A stretch of DNA of 64,000 nucleotides from Symbiodinium natans (Eukaryota; Sar; Dinophyceae; Suessiales; Symbiodiniaceae), in contig CAJNDS010002138.1 of assembly GCA_905221605.1 (NCBI GenBank), forward strand, positions 245,999 through 309,998. The letters run 5' to 3'. The notes below the pieces were generated by a model that was given only the letters and a program-made list of their open reading frames with translations, ran no database searches and was not told where the DNA came from. Below are positions 51,812 to 63,566 of the stretch, piece by piece (position 1 is the first letter of the stretch; each line of letters starts with the position of its first letter). A program made the position numbers and the translations under genes.

Positions 51812-54800
51812 AGGGCGAAAGGCGGAAACCCAGCGAACTTCAGTGAAGCTCCCCAATGCCTCGGCGGCACTGATGACACCACGAGCGGCCTGGCGCAGCA
51901 GTGGACACGACCCCAAAGTATGTGGGGTTGAGGGCTTAGGGCTTAGGGTTTAGGGCTTAGGGTTTAAGCTTCAGGGTTTAGGGTTTCGGGTTTAGGGCTT
52001 GGGGGGTTTCCGAAATCAGGGGGTACCTTATTGGGGCTCTTATTATAAGGGATTCCTACTATTTAGGGGACTATATTAGGGGTCCCCGACTTTCGTGAAC
52101 CCCTATGTCTTCGCACCGTAAACCCTAAACCCAAACCCCTGAAGCCCAGTAAGCCTAAAGCTCCGGCACCCTACAACAAACCTGAGGCCTAGACCCCTAA
52201 TTATGTTTTCAAATAGCCCAGAAAGAGCCCCCGAAACACACCCTGAAAAGGGCCATCCGCCGAAAAGAAGGAGGCCATCTTCAAAGTGGAAGCAGCTGGC
52301 TGCCCAAATTGCCAAAACGGCGGGCACTTGTCGAAGGCCCCAGCAACTGGTGTTTAGGGTTTAGGGTTTAGGGTTTACGTTTAGGGTTTACGGTTTAGGG
52401 GTTAGGGTTTAGGGTTTAGGGTTTAGGGTTTAGGGTTTAGGGTTTAGGGTTTAGGGTTTAGGGTTTAGGGTTTAGGGTTTAGGGTTGAAACTCTCGAGGT
52501 CCCCGATGTTCATCAATCTTCGTTCGAGCTTGAGGAGCTTCTGCAAAGAACTTACTAGCTTTCCAGGTTTGCCCTTGAAAGCTTCTGCAAGCACGATCCT
52601 CTTACATCCTAAGAACGGACATGTGAAGCCTCCAAACCCTAAATCCTCAACCCTGACAAATCAGGCTAAATTCTAGAACGTCCGCAGGCCCATTCCTTTC
52701 TTGGGGCTTGGGGTTCAGGGGGTCATGGTAAACCCCCCACACAGCCTGCCTAAACCCTGCGACCGTCACAATGCTACTCATGCCACCCAGTAGCCCGAAG
52801 GCTACACAGCCTCAGGGTTTAGGGCTTAGGGTTTAGGGTTTAGGGTTAGGGACCCCGTAAACCCTAATTATACCCGAAGCCACAAATCCGTAAACTCAAG
52901 TTTTTGCCACCGATTCCAAGTCGCTGAGCCCGCTTCACCCTTAGACCCTAACTCCCACAACCCCCCCAAACCCCAAACCCCAGACCCTAAACCCTAAACC
53001 CAAGAAGCCCCTCCCCCGTTTCGCCTGGATGGAGATCGTCAGCGTGGTGCGCAGTAGCGCCGAAGTGTGGTTGCCCTGGCCCAGGGTATTCTCTGAGCTG
53101 CCATTTTGGATCGGGGAGAAGTGGGGGGGGGGGGGGGGGGGGGCAGTTCAGGACATTAGGGACATTAGGGCTTTGTTGATAAGACTTTCGGGCTTCAGGG
53201 GTTGGGGCTTTAGGGCCCTAAACCCTAAAACCCTAAAACCCTACTACCCTAACCCTAAACCCTAAACCCCAAACCCCAAACCCTAAACCCTACATGAGGG
53301 CTCCTTGCGACGTTGGGTCTTAGTTGCCGCGCCTGGAGTCGAATAAATCCGAGGCCCTCCCAGGCTGGCGTTGGAAGTTTTGGGGCTTAGGGCTTGGGGT
53401 TTAGGGTTTTAGGGTTTAGGTTTGGGATTTAGGGGGGTTTAGGGTTTAGGGTTTAGTAAGGGTTTGGGGTTTAGGGTTCAACCTGAGTGTTTCGGTAGGG
53501 CTAGGCAAGGCTACAACCCCTAGACCCTGGGCTTACAAATCCCCAACGCCCTACACCAGTGACCCGAAACCCTGCACCGTAAACTCACTTTGAGACATTG
53601 CCTCGCAAGTTCCACCCCACCCCTGTCCACTCTGGACGGGGGCTTAGACTCTCTCTGGAGAGTCTGGAACCCCTAATCCTAAGCCCTAAGCCCTAAACCC
53701 TAAACCCTGAACCCTAAACCCTAAACCCTTAGGGCTGCTGTCAAGGGTCGCCGTCTGTGGGGCGTGGGCGTTTCAGAGTCTCCGGGGGGGGGGGGGGGGG
53801 GCTTTCGGTGGTTCGGGGGTTTTGGGGGGATAGAGGTCGAAACGTCGAGAGGTTGCTTGGTTCGTGGTGTTGCGGCGCCAAAGCTGCTCTCGGCCGAAGT
53901 CTCGAATGCTCACTGGGTTCTTCCGCCAGCCTAAGATCGGAAAACACCCTAAACCCTAAACCCTAGACCCTAAACACTAAACCTTGTTCATTAATGGAGT
54001 TCTGGTTCGTGGAGTGAACGTGCAAGTGGTGGTTGCGGGCATAGGGGGGGGCTGGACAGCTTTCGTTTCAAGCATGGACCAAATGCTTTGAGCTTCGTGC
54101 TTTTGGTGTTGCGCCTCGTCGCAGTAGCCGGGTCGGGTAAGATATGGTAAGAGATACTTGTTTTGTAATTAGTCTCAGCCCGCACCTTAGTTAGATGTGT
54201 TCCGAACTTCAGCTCTCAATCCGAAACCAAACCTGGCGCCCTCTAAAACGTCGACGAGAAAAAAAGGTGGTGCCCCGCACGCAAAGCGAGAGACCAACCA
54301 ACTTCAAAGCGAGTCACCTCGCTTCTTTTCTGGGGCTCTTACTGGCTTCGGCTTCTTCGTGGCTACCCCTAAACCCTAGCCCTAAACCCTACACCCTACA
54401 AACCCTAAATTCAGGGGCTTTTCTACCAAGGGTATAAGGGTATCGGCCTCTCTGGCTTTCGGACTGTCGCGCTCGAAGTTAGCTACGTAAATGACAGCTG
54501 CAAGTCGGGGGTCACCTAGACTAGGCAATCCCCAAATATGATGCCATACCCCAAGCAGGCCCGGGAAGGTATCAGGTGGGGGGATTGAAGTTGAGCGCTG
54601 AGGGAAGGCACTTGGGAGGGGGTGGGGGCTCAAGGCGGACTGGCTTGGCGTGACTTCTGTTGGGAGGGTTTTGGCTTCGGGCTTCGGGGTTTAGTTCTTA
54701 ATCGGGAATTTGTAGGAATCGGCCGCCTATAGAGTCCAACAAACGGGCGATATGTAGAGGTCATTCCCGAAATCCCTATCAAGAATTAGTAAGCTTGGGT

Positions 54801-55050
54801 GTGGGGGCACAGGGATTGGAAGGCAAGGTTTTTCGGGCTCCAAGGCCCTGTTTAGGACAGCAGATCCCAGCACTCGAGCCTCTTTTCGCAGTGCTTCAGC
54901 TGGAGATCTTGCGTTGCTGCGAGTTTCTTTGGCTGAACTGACTGACGTTTGCATAGCCGACCGCAAGACGCTTCTTTCGCTAGGCTAAAGGAATTGCCGC
55001 AGACCCAGGAACCCAGAGCCACGGGCCTTCTAGCAAGGTCAGGATGTTGG
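51812..55050. repeat. Telomere-like mosaic, no supported gene
   Basis: A family J-like repeat lies at about 52009-52107. A strong plus array lies at 52351-52488. Minus arrays lie at 53216-53295, 53693-53735 and 53947-53990, with G runs at 53122-53142 and 53785-53801. Unique spacers at 52490-52800, 54000-54360 and 54400-54980 hold only short frames without domains. Confidence 0.75.
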
Positions 55051-55054
55051 GGCG

Positions 55055-55150
55055 TTAGGGGCTTTAGGGGCTTTAGGGGCTTTAGGGGCTTTAGGGGCTT
55101 TAGGGGCTTTAGGGGCTTTAGGGGCTTTAGGGGCTTTAGGGGCTTTAGGG
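55055..55150 (+). repeat. GGGGCTTTA 9-nt minisatellite
   Basis: About 11 perfect AGGGGCTTT units, an expanded relative of the telomere-like unit. Translated frames give GFRGFRGFR or APKAPKAPK, which are artefacts of the repeat. Confidence 0.95.
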
Positions 55151-57113
55151 GCTTTGAGGGGTGTGCGGTGTTTGGGGGGTTTGGGGGGTTTGAGGGGGTT
55201 TGAGGGGGCCCGGGGTTCCCAGAGAATGGCAAGTTCCTGATTGCGTCCGTCTTTGCTGCAAGTCAAAAGTCCCCTTCCCCGGGCTCTTCCGTGTGGAGTC
55301 GGGCTTTGGGTGAAGGCATGGGCCCTAAACCCAAAACCGTCAACCCTAAACCCTCAACCCCCTAAGCCTAAAAACCTCCTAAACAAACACACACACACAC
55401 ACACACATATCCCCAAGCCTTCAGCTCCCAGAACCTCCCCTGGTTTAGGAGTTCAGGGGTTTAGGGAGTTAGGCGGTTTAGGGTTTGTAGGGTAGTTTAG
55501 GGGATTATGGGCGCAGCGGCTGGTCCCTGGTAGGGAAAAAAGCCTCAGGGTTTAGGGTTTAGGGCTAGGTTTCGGTTTAGGGTTTAGGGATTACAGGGCT
55601 TTTCAGGGCTGTAGCAGAGGGTCTCGGGGTCTAGGGCAAAGCCATCCGAGCAGCTTCGGAGGATTTGGGACCTTGTGGGAAGCCCATGTTGGCTACCTGT
55701 CTCATACGCAGCTTGTGCAGAAGTGGTTGCAGGACCCTAGACCCAGCGATGCCGATGCCTGCAAGTGAGTTCTTGGCTTGATTTCTTTTGCTATGCTAGA
55801 CCCAAGAGACCAAGAGCAACCTGGTGAACAAACAGGGACCCCCTTTTGGGTTTAAAGGGGTTTAGTAAGGGAACCTGAACCCCCCAAAGAAAGTGATTAG
55901 GGTTTAGGGTTTAGGGTTTAGGGTTTCGGGTTTAGGGTTTAGGGTTTAGGGTTTAGGGTTTAGGGTCTAGGGTCTAGGGTTTAGGGTTTAGGGTTTAGGG
56001 TTTAGGGTTTAGGGTTTAGGGTTTAGGTTCAATAAGGGCCTCGTCTAGGTGCTGGATCGTGCTGGCAAGTTTGTTGTCTGGAATCGCTCCTTATCTGGTG
56101 CGTGGCTTGGGATGTAGGGTTTGGGGCCCTTCAGGTGTAGGGCTGGGGGCACAGTCTCTGAACCTACACCCTAAACCCTAAACCCTAACCCTAAACCCTA
56201 AACCCTAAACCTTAAAGCCCGTAAAGCCCATAAAGCCTTAAACCCTAAACCCTAAACCCTAAACCCCTTAAACCCGACACTGGAAACCCTGAAACACCCG
56301 AGGCTTGGAAAAAGCCATTGGTTTCCCAGAGGACCGTTCTTTAAATTCCTGAAGGCTTCGGGCTTTAGGGGTTCAGGGGTTCTGGGGCTTATGGGCTTTA
56401 GGGTTTTGGGGGCTTATAGGGCTTTATTGGGCTTTCGGGATTTGGGGCTTCATACGGCTTCATAGGGCTTCATCGGGCTTTAGGTTCCCTGAATCCCAAA
56501 CCTGAAACTCCGCGTGTGGGCTTAGGTTCCCACCTGGCCGAACTGCGATCCCTGGGCAGGTTTTGCTGAGCACTACTCTGGCGTCTCAGAGTGCGCTCAC
56601 ATCGCTCAGACGACCTGCAGGCGCGGCAAGTAAACCCGAGCGCACCAGAAACCCTCGCACCCCAGGACCCTTAAACAAAAAAACGCAACACTCCAAAACG
56701 CGTGAAAGCCCCGAACCCTGGAAACCCAACACCCTACAACCCTAGGACCCTGAAACCCTGAATCCCCTAAAGCCCCCCCCCCCCCGTCCAACCCGAAACG
56801 GAAAGTGCTCTGAAGCCCTAAAACCCTCAAACCGCTGAACCCGCTCCGATCCCAGGAGTGACAAGAGTGGTAAAGAATCTGCCTGCATTCTGGCGCTGGC
56901 TGCTTCTTGGGTGCATTGTTGCTAGACCAAGAGTAACCTAGGAATGAAAAGGGCGCCCTTTGTTGGTTTAAGGGGTTTATCAGGGAACCTAAACCGGACA
57001 AAAATGGAATAAGGGATAATAAGGGCCTACTCTGGGTCCTAGGTTGTGTGACGGTTTGGGTTCAGGGTTCTGGGCGTAGTGTTATTGCTTGGATGGGCAG
57101 ACTGGGGCAGAGC
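55151..57113. repeat. Telomere-like arrays with two family D elements
   Basis: An (AC)n tract lies at 55387-55406. Plus arrays lie at 55898-56030 and a minus array at 56165-56275. Family D copies lie at about 55796-55887 and 56922-57042 (GCTAGACCAAGAGTAACCTA, GGCGCCCTTT, GGAATAAGGG). No gene. Confidence 0.75.
56922..57042. mobile_element. Dispersed repeat, family D (best copy)
   Basis: Shares an ordered set of blocks with 33573-33690, 35000-35119 and 55796-55887: TAGACC(CA)AGAGTAAC, AGGGTGCCCTTTTTGG, AGGGAACCTAAACC, GGGAATAAGGGCCTACTC and TGGGTCCTA. The ends TAGACC and GGTCCTA are weakly inverted. Coding capacity is nil. Confidence 0.65.
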
Positions 57114-57238
57114 CATATGAAGTAGGGTATATATTTCTTGTATCCCCAAAAGGACACCCAATATGTACACTCACCAAAATCAAAAAGGAACCTTATATAC
57201 ACTCACCAAAAACAGTAATATAAACCCTACTTCATATG
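57114..57238. mobile_element. MITE-like element, family L
   Basis: Inverted ends CATATGAAGTAGGGTATATA and CATATGAAGTAGGGTTTATA (right end read inverted), about 22 bp with one mismatch. The interior has a repeated ACACTCACCAAAA motif. A single copy in this window. Confidence 0.75.
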
Positions 57239-57689
57239 CTTTAAGTCATCTTGCTGTAAGTTTTGAAGCTGTTCTTGTGCACGCTTGTTTGGGAGGTTTG
57301 AGGGCCCATCCAACTCACCGGCGAAGCTCCGGGCAGCTTGTCCCAGAGAGACCAGTCGCGGCGGCAGCGTGCCGCTTCCGAAAAGAAGCTCCTGGCGCCC
57401 AGTTACAGGCCGGCTTGGCAACCCTAAACCCCAAACCCTGAACCCTAAACCTTAAACCCTAAACAGCTGCAACTTGGTCTGTCGCAGCCACTCTTCGAGG
57501 TCACGCTCCACGTCTGTGCTGGAATCCAGCATATCGAGGAACTGCTCCTCGACGAGAGCTACGGTTCAAAGAAACCTTACGCAGCCGCAAAACCCTAAAC
57601 CTAAAGCCCTAAAACCCTAAAAACCCTAAAACCCTGAAAACCCTAAATCCCTAAAACCCGAAAAGACCTAAATCCTGACAACCCTAAAA
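57239..57689. other. Spacer and CCCTAAAA array
   Basis: Unique DNA at 57239-57420 and 57460-57590 holds no recognisable gene. CCCTAAAA/CCCTGAAAA 8-9-nt units fill about 57590-57685. Confidence 0.7.
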
Positions 57690-57790
57690 CTTACTGGCCC
57701 AAAAATCAAGGAAACAAAAGTTGAAACTTTCAGAATAAACTAACTTATAAGAAGCCCAAAAGTTGAAAAGTTGGGTTTTGAGCCAGTAAG
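57690..57790. mobile_element. MITE-like element, family M, inside a telomere-like array
   Basis: Inverted ends CTTACTGGCCCAAAA and CTTACTGGCTCAAAA (14 of 15 match), 101 bp. CCCTAAAA-type repeats flank both sides, so this element appears to have inserted into a telomere-like array, as the LTR element did. Confidence 0.75.
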
Positions 57791-59444
57791 AAAAACCCTA
57801 CAACTCCAAAACCCTAAACCCTAAACAAAAACCGAAAAACCCTAAAACTCCAAAACCCAAAACCCTAAAAACCCCAAAAAAAACCCAAAAAAACCTCATT
57901 AAAACCCAAAACCCTAAAAACCCTAAAAACCCCAAAAGCAAAAAACCCTAAAACCCTACTAAAACCCTAAGCCGTAAGGCCCCCCGGCCTGCTAGTATCC
58001 AGGTCCACCTGCGTGCACGGTTTAGGGTTTAGGGTTTAGGGTTTAGGGTTTAGGGTTTAGGGTTTAGGGTTCAGGGTTTAGGGTTTAGGGTTCAGGGTTT
58101 AGGGTTTAGGGTTTAGGGTTTGGGGTTTGGGGTTTAGGGGTTTAGGGTTTGGGGGGGGGGGGGGGTTGGAAAGGACTGAAGACGATGATTTTGGGGGTGT
58201 CCGACAAACAGGGGTACCCTTTTTGGGGGGTCCCTCTAAGGGGATTCTATTTTGTTTGGGGTGTAACAGGGGGTAACCCCCCCCCCCCCTATTTTGGGAA
58301 ATACCCATTTGGGATGCAAGGCCATGTCAAGACTCACAGCGCAAGCTGCGGCCCGCCAAGCCTTGGCTGACTTTTGAACCCCTCCGAGAAGTTTAACTTC
58401 TAGGCTCCTTATTGCCTTGTTGTGGTTTCTACGAAAACCCAAATTTTTGGGGACTTTTTAAAAGTTAAAGCCCTAAGAGCCAGCCCGAAGAACGCCAAGG
58501 AGTGATCAACCTATTCTCGAGCTCGACCGATCCCGCGACCCCTGAGACGAGACGCAACCCTCAGGAAAAGAGCGACGGAAGAAGAATGTGCACGACCATG
58601 GGCCGGAAGCCCAAAACACCGAAAGTCCTCACCCTACGCCCTAAGCCCTAAGCCCTTAAGCCCTAAGCCCTAAACCCTAAACCTTAAACCCTAAACCCTA
58701 AACCCTAAACCCTGAACCCTAAACCCTGAACCCTGAACCCTGAACCCTAAACCCTGAACCCAAAGTCGAGGGCCAAAGGGCCTGACCAATCACCTTGCCC
58801 CCAGGACGGATCCCACTGCTCCTGTGGGGCGCAGCTTAGTGCATGATGAGCTTGGGGGTTTGGGGTTTAGGGTTTAGGGTTTAGGGTTTAGGGTTTAGGG
58901 TTTAGGGTTTAGGGTTTAGGGTTTAGGGTTTAGGGTTTAGGGTTTAGGGTTTAGGGGCCTAGGGGCTCCGGGGCTTAGATGCCTAGGGCTTAGGCCTTAG
59001 GGTTCAAGGGTTCCACGTGGGCATCGTGTGAATAAAGGGTGTGCTTTACCAAACGCCATGGGCTTGAGTGATATCCACCAAGAGGCTGCTTCATCAGCAA
59101 CTGAAAAAACTGGGTTGGCCTTTAAACCCTCTGAAAAGTATGAATATTTTTATTGCTTAGGAGCTCCTAGGGGCTTCAACCCTAACCCGCAAGCCTGAAC
59201 CCTCAACCCTGAACCCTAAACCCTAAACCCCAAACCCTAAACCCTAAACCCTAAACCCTAAAAGGCCTCAGGGGTGGAGGGACCCTAAAAGGCCTCAGGG
59301 GTGGAGGGGCTTAGGGTCTTCGAAGCTGTTGAGCCTCAGGCTGCCCCCGCATCCCCAGCCTCTGCACCCCAGGACGGGTCCCATTCGCCACCTGGGAGCC
59401 GATGGCCACGAAGGGTTTAGGGTTTAGGGTTGAGGGTTTAGGGT

Positions 59445-59504
<60 letters not shown>

Positions 59505-59780
59505 GGTTTAGGGTTTAGGGTTTAGGGTTTAGCGCTTTGTTGCTGAGGGGGTGGCGAGTTTCAGGTTGGAGGTTTGGGGAGTGCCGGAGGTAAGACCGGG
59601 ATGCTTCAGGGTCCTTTACCCTAAACCCTACACCCTAAACCCTATGGACCCCCAAACCCGCTTCGTCAAACTCAGGCCCACACCGTACGCGCCGTTCGTC
59701 CACGCATCGGGAGCTCCCTTTAAGAGGCATCGACGGTTAGGGTGTAGCGCTTACAGTGGTGGGGTTTAAGGTGTAGGGCT
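57791..59780. repeat. Telomere-like arrays in both orientations
   Basis: CCCTAAAA/CCCCAAAA units lie at 57795-57970, plus TTTAGGG at 58019-58150 and 58862-58955, minus CCCTAAA/CCCTGAA at 58625-58760 and 59185-59260, and a GGGTTGA array (about 12 units) at 59425-59505 inside TTTAGGG. A family J-like repeat lies at about 58180-58320. ACTGGGTTGGCCTTTAAA lies at about 59110. No gene. Confidence 0.85.
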
Positions 59781-59781
59781 T

Positions 59782-59894
59782 CGGGGTTGGGATGTTCCCC
59801 CTTATACTAACAGACATGAATAGGGATTTCTGTTCGTACAAGGGGGTGAACCCCAGACCCTGTTTGTATAAGGGGAACTTCCCAAGTTGCGGGG
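59782..59894. mobile_element. MITE-like element, family B, copy 7
   Basis: Left CGGGGTTGGGATGTTCCCCC then TTATACTAACAG; right, read inverted, CCCCGCAACTTGGGAAGTTC then CCCTTATACAAACAG. The centre has lost the usual GGACTGTT right-arm core. Confidence 0.8.
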
Positions 59895-60585
59895 TTTAGG
59901 GGATTGAGGGGGTCTAGTGGCTTGGCGCTTTCAGACTACAGGCAAAAGCAAGAGGTTAGGGCTTTTAGGTTTCGGTTGCGCGGCACATCGGGTAATCCCT
60001 AAACCCGGAAGCCTAAACCCCAAACCCTAAGCCCTGAACCCTGAACCCTCGACTCTACACCTGGGGTTGCCTAATCAGGCAATGGCTAGTCGGCGTTGCA
60101 AGGACGACGGGATGCCCTGTCTTTCAAACCACCAGCAACATCCAAAGCCAACAACCCTAAACCCTATAACCTATAACCCTAAACCCTAAACCCTAAACCC
60201 TAGACCCTAGACCCTAAACCGTAACTTTAGGGTTTTTGGTGTCGGGGGATGGCTGCTGCTTTGGGGCTGCAGCCTGCAAACCTTCGGAACGCCTTGGGGG
60301 GGGGGGGGGGGGGACTCGAAGGGCCCAAGACCTTTTAAATCCCTGATGGCCCTTGGGGTTTAGGGTTTAGGGTTTAGGGTTTAGGGTTTAGGGTTTAGGG
60401 TTTAGGGTTTCGGGTTTCGGGTTTCGGGTCATATCCCGAATGAATCTAAAAGGCCCTAAGAACCGTAAGCACCTTAAGAGAGCTCGAAGATACCACCAAC
60501 TTGGCCCAAATGCCCTACGGCTTTGATGCCCAATACGAAGCACCGGAGATCTGAACTCTTCCTGTTTTTTCACCCATGTCACTTC
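59895..60585. repeat. Telomere-like arrays and spacer
   Basis: Short minus arrays lie near 60150-60225 and a plus array at 60356-60430 ending in TTTCGGG variants. A G run lies at 60296-60313. No gene. Confidence 0.8.
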
Positions 60586-60589
60586 CCGT

Positions 60590-61229
<640 letters not shown>

Positions 61230-62700
61230 GCTAGTGAAGACCCATAGTCTTGCCGCTCTCTCCGCCACTCCGCCCACTCCGCCAGTTCCATCGCATGGCC
61301 CCCATGCCTCCATGCCCTCGACCCCGGCTCCAGCTCATGGCCCCAGGATCCCACATGGCTGCCACCACCCACACCTCATGGATGTTTTGGCATTCTTTTA
61401 GGGGCTCCAGCGCATGGCCCCATGTCTCACATGGCTGCCACCACCCACACACCCTCCCCCTCCATGCACCCTTCCCATGGCCCCGTGGCCCCATGCCCCT
61501 GCCCCAATCCATGCCCGCCCGCTCCGCCCTCCCCGCTCTCCCCACCTCCATGCAGCCCCCTCCGCCCGCTCCGCCCGCTCCATTCCATGGCCCCCATGCC
61601 CTCGACCCCGGCTCCATGCCCTCGATCCCGGTTCCAGCTCATGGCCCCAGGATCCCTCATGGCTGCCACCACCCACACACCCCTTCCCCCCATGCACGTT
61701 TCCCATGTCGTGGCCCCATGCCCCCATCAGATGACTTTAGGGCCCCAGTGCATGCCCGCCCGCTCCGCGCTCCCCGCTCTCCCCCCCCCCCCATATGCAC
61801 CCTTCCCATGTCCATCGCATGGCCCCCATGCCCTCGACCCCCTGGCACCCATGGCTCATGGCCCCAACCACCCACCCTCCAGTGCATCCCGCCCCCCGCT
61901 CCGCCCGCCATGGCTCACCCACTACCCTTCCCCTTCATTCCACTGTTTCAGGCCAATCCATGCCCGGCCCTCTCACCGTACCCCCAATCCACCCCGCCCC
62001 TCCCACCACCAACCACCCTTCCCCTTCCCAACCATTCACTCCATCCTCCTCCCAACCCCTTTAAAGACTGACCCCCCACCCCCCCCATGCACCCTTCCCA
62101 TGGCCCCGCGCCCCATGCCCCTAGACCCAGTGCATGCCCGCCCGCCCCGCCCTTCACCCGCTCCGCCGGCTCATAGCCCCATGATCCCACATGCCTCCCA
62201 CCACCCACACCTCATGGGTGTTTTAGCATTCTTTTAGGGCTCCAGTTCATGGCCGCATGATCCCACATGGCTCCAACACCCACAGCCGACTTTAAAGGGC
62301 CCCAGTGCATGCCCGCCCGCTCCGCCCTCCCCGCTCTCCCCGCCCCCTCCGCCCGCTCCGCCCGCTCCATCCCATGGCCCCCATGCCCTCGACCCCCTGT
62401 GCCCCCGTGGCCCCAATGCCTGCCCGCTCGGCCTCCTCGCTCTCCCCCGCCCCCTCCGGCCGCTGCATCCCATGGCCCCCATGCCCTCGACCCCCTGGCA
62501 CCCATGGTCCCACATACCCACACCTCATGGGTGTTTTGGCATTCTTTTAGGGGCTCCAGCTCATGGCCCCAGGATCCCACCTGGCTGCCACCACCCACAC
62601 ACCCCTTCCCCCCACGCACGCTTCCCATGGCCCCGTGGCCCCATGCCCCTATCAGATGACTTTAAAGGGCCCCAGTGCATGCCCGCCCGCTTCGCCCTCC
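61230..62700. repeat. GC-rich compound tandem repeat
   Basis: Built from recurring blocks: CCCGCTCCGCCCTCCCCGCT, CATGGCCCCCATGCCCTCGA, GCTCATGGCCCCAGGATCCC, TGGCTGCCACCACCCACAC and TGTTTTGGCATTCTTTTAGG. The last lies near 61384, 62220 (as TGTTTTAGCATTC) and 62532. Block order varies, so this is a higher-order minisatellite rather than a simple tandem array. Long proline/histidine-rich plus frames and Gly/Arg-rich minus frames are by-products of the composition. It merges with the 3' end of the zinc-ribbon gene. Confidence 0.85.
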
Positions 62701-63563
62701 CCACTCTCCTCACTGTGGGCACTCCCGGTCGCGACGACTTCACCTGCAGCGACCGTAAACTTGTGTCCGCATTTCCATCGATTGTCGATGCGTCCGTCTC
62801 GCACGGCTGATGCGACCTTTGCCTTGCACTTTGGGCATTCATATGAGAAGCGCGCGGTCGCCGACTGGGCGGCGACGACTTTGCCTGCGGCGACCGTAAA
62901 CTGGTGTCCGCATGTCCGTCGGTTGTTGATGCGTCCGTCTCGCGTGGTTGACTCGACCTTTGCGTCGCACTTTGGGCACTTATACGAGAAGCGCGCGGTT
63001 CCCGACTGGGCCGCGACGACTTTGCCTGCGGCGACCGTAAACTGGTGTCCGCATGTCCGTCGGTTGTCGATGCGTCCGTCTCGCACGGTTGACTCGACCT
63101 TTGCCTTGCACTGTGGGCACTCATACGAGAAGCGTGTGGTTGCCGACCGGGTCGCGACGACTTTTCCTGCGGCGACCGTAAACATGTGTCCGCATTTCCG
63201 TCGATTGTCGATGCGTCCGTCCCGCACAGCTGAGTCGACCTTGGCCTTGCACTGTGGGCACTCGTACGAGACGTATACACGGCCGTCTTTGACTTCTGTC
63301 GCATCGGCTTTCGTGCCGGCGGGGCAGCGAGCGCGCGCGGGATCGCAGCCGCCGCCCGGCGCAGACTCTCTCGGTGCCCCCGTTTCGCTGTTCATGCCCA
63401 CGCCGCACGCCGCGCACGCCCGACACCCGTCTTTTGTTGCTGCTGGCACCTGGGCTCGGCACTGTGCGCCAGTGCTGCTTCCTTGCTTTTGCCGTTTCTC
63501 GATTTCGGCCCGTACCTCCTGTAGAATTTGCTGCCGTTTCCTGACTACCGCAACCCCCCCCAT
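62652..63563 (-). CDS. Tandem zinc-ribbon protein, four repeats
   Basis: 303 codons from the ATG at 63563. After a basic helical N-terminus (VRKRQQILQEVRAEIEKRQK) and a Cys-rich segment (CRACAACG ... CPAG) come four repeats of 47 residues (141 nt period): SYECPxCxAKVxSxxRDGRI, N(R/W)RxCGHxFTVAAGxVVA. Each supplies CPxC and, about 18 residues on, CGH, so each could bind zinc through C-x2-C ... C-x-H with or without a further ligand. I do not recognise a named family; nucleic-acid or protein binding is the usual role of such ribbons. No introns are visible. The last 20 or so residues (SEESGEGEAGGHALGPFKVI) are encoded by the adjoining GC-rich compound repeat, so the natural C-terminus was probably replaced or extended. 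The repeat DNA is highly similar, implying recent internal duplication. Confidence 0.75.
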   Translation of the reverse strand: MGGVAVVRKRQQILQEVRAEIEKRQKQGSSTGAQCRAQVPAATKDGCRACAACGVGMNSETGAPRESAPGGGCDPARARCPAGTKADATEVKDGRVYVSYECPQCKAKVDSAVRDGRIDNRRKCGHMFTVAAGKVVATRSATTRFSYECPQCKAKVESTVRDGRIDNRRTCGHQFTVAAGKVVAAQSGTARFSYKCPKCDAKVESTTRDGRINNRRTCGHQFTVAAGKVVAAQSATARFSYECPKCKAKVASAVRDGRIDNRWKCGHKFTVAAGEVVATGSAHSEESGEGEAGGHALGPFKVI

Positions 63564-63566
63564 GTT

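Noticed and set aside
61231-62628. Proline-rich plus frames and Gly-rich minus frames of up to 273 codons
   Set aside because: They follow the GC-rich compound repeat, are open in several frames at once, and contain no domain.
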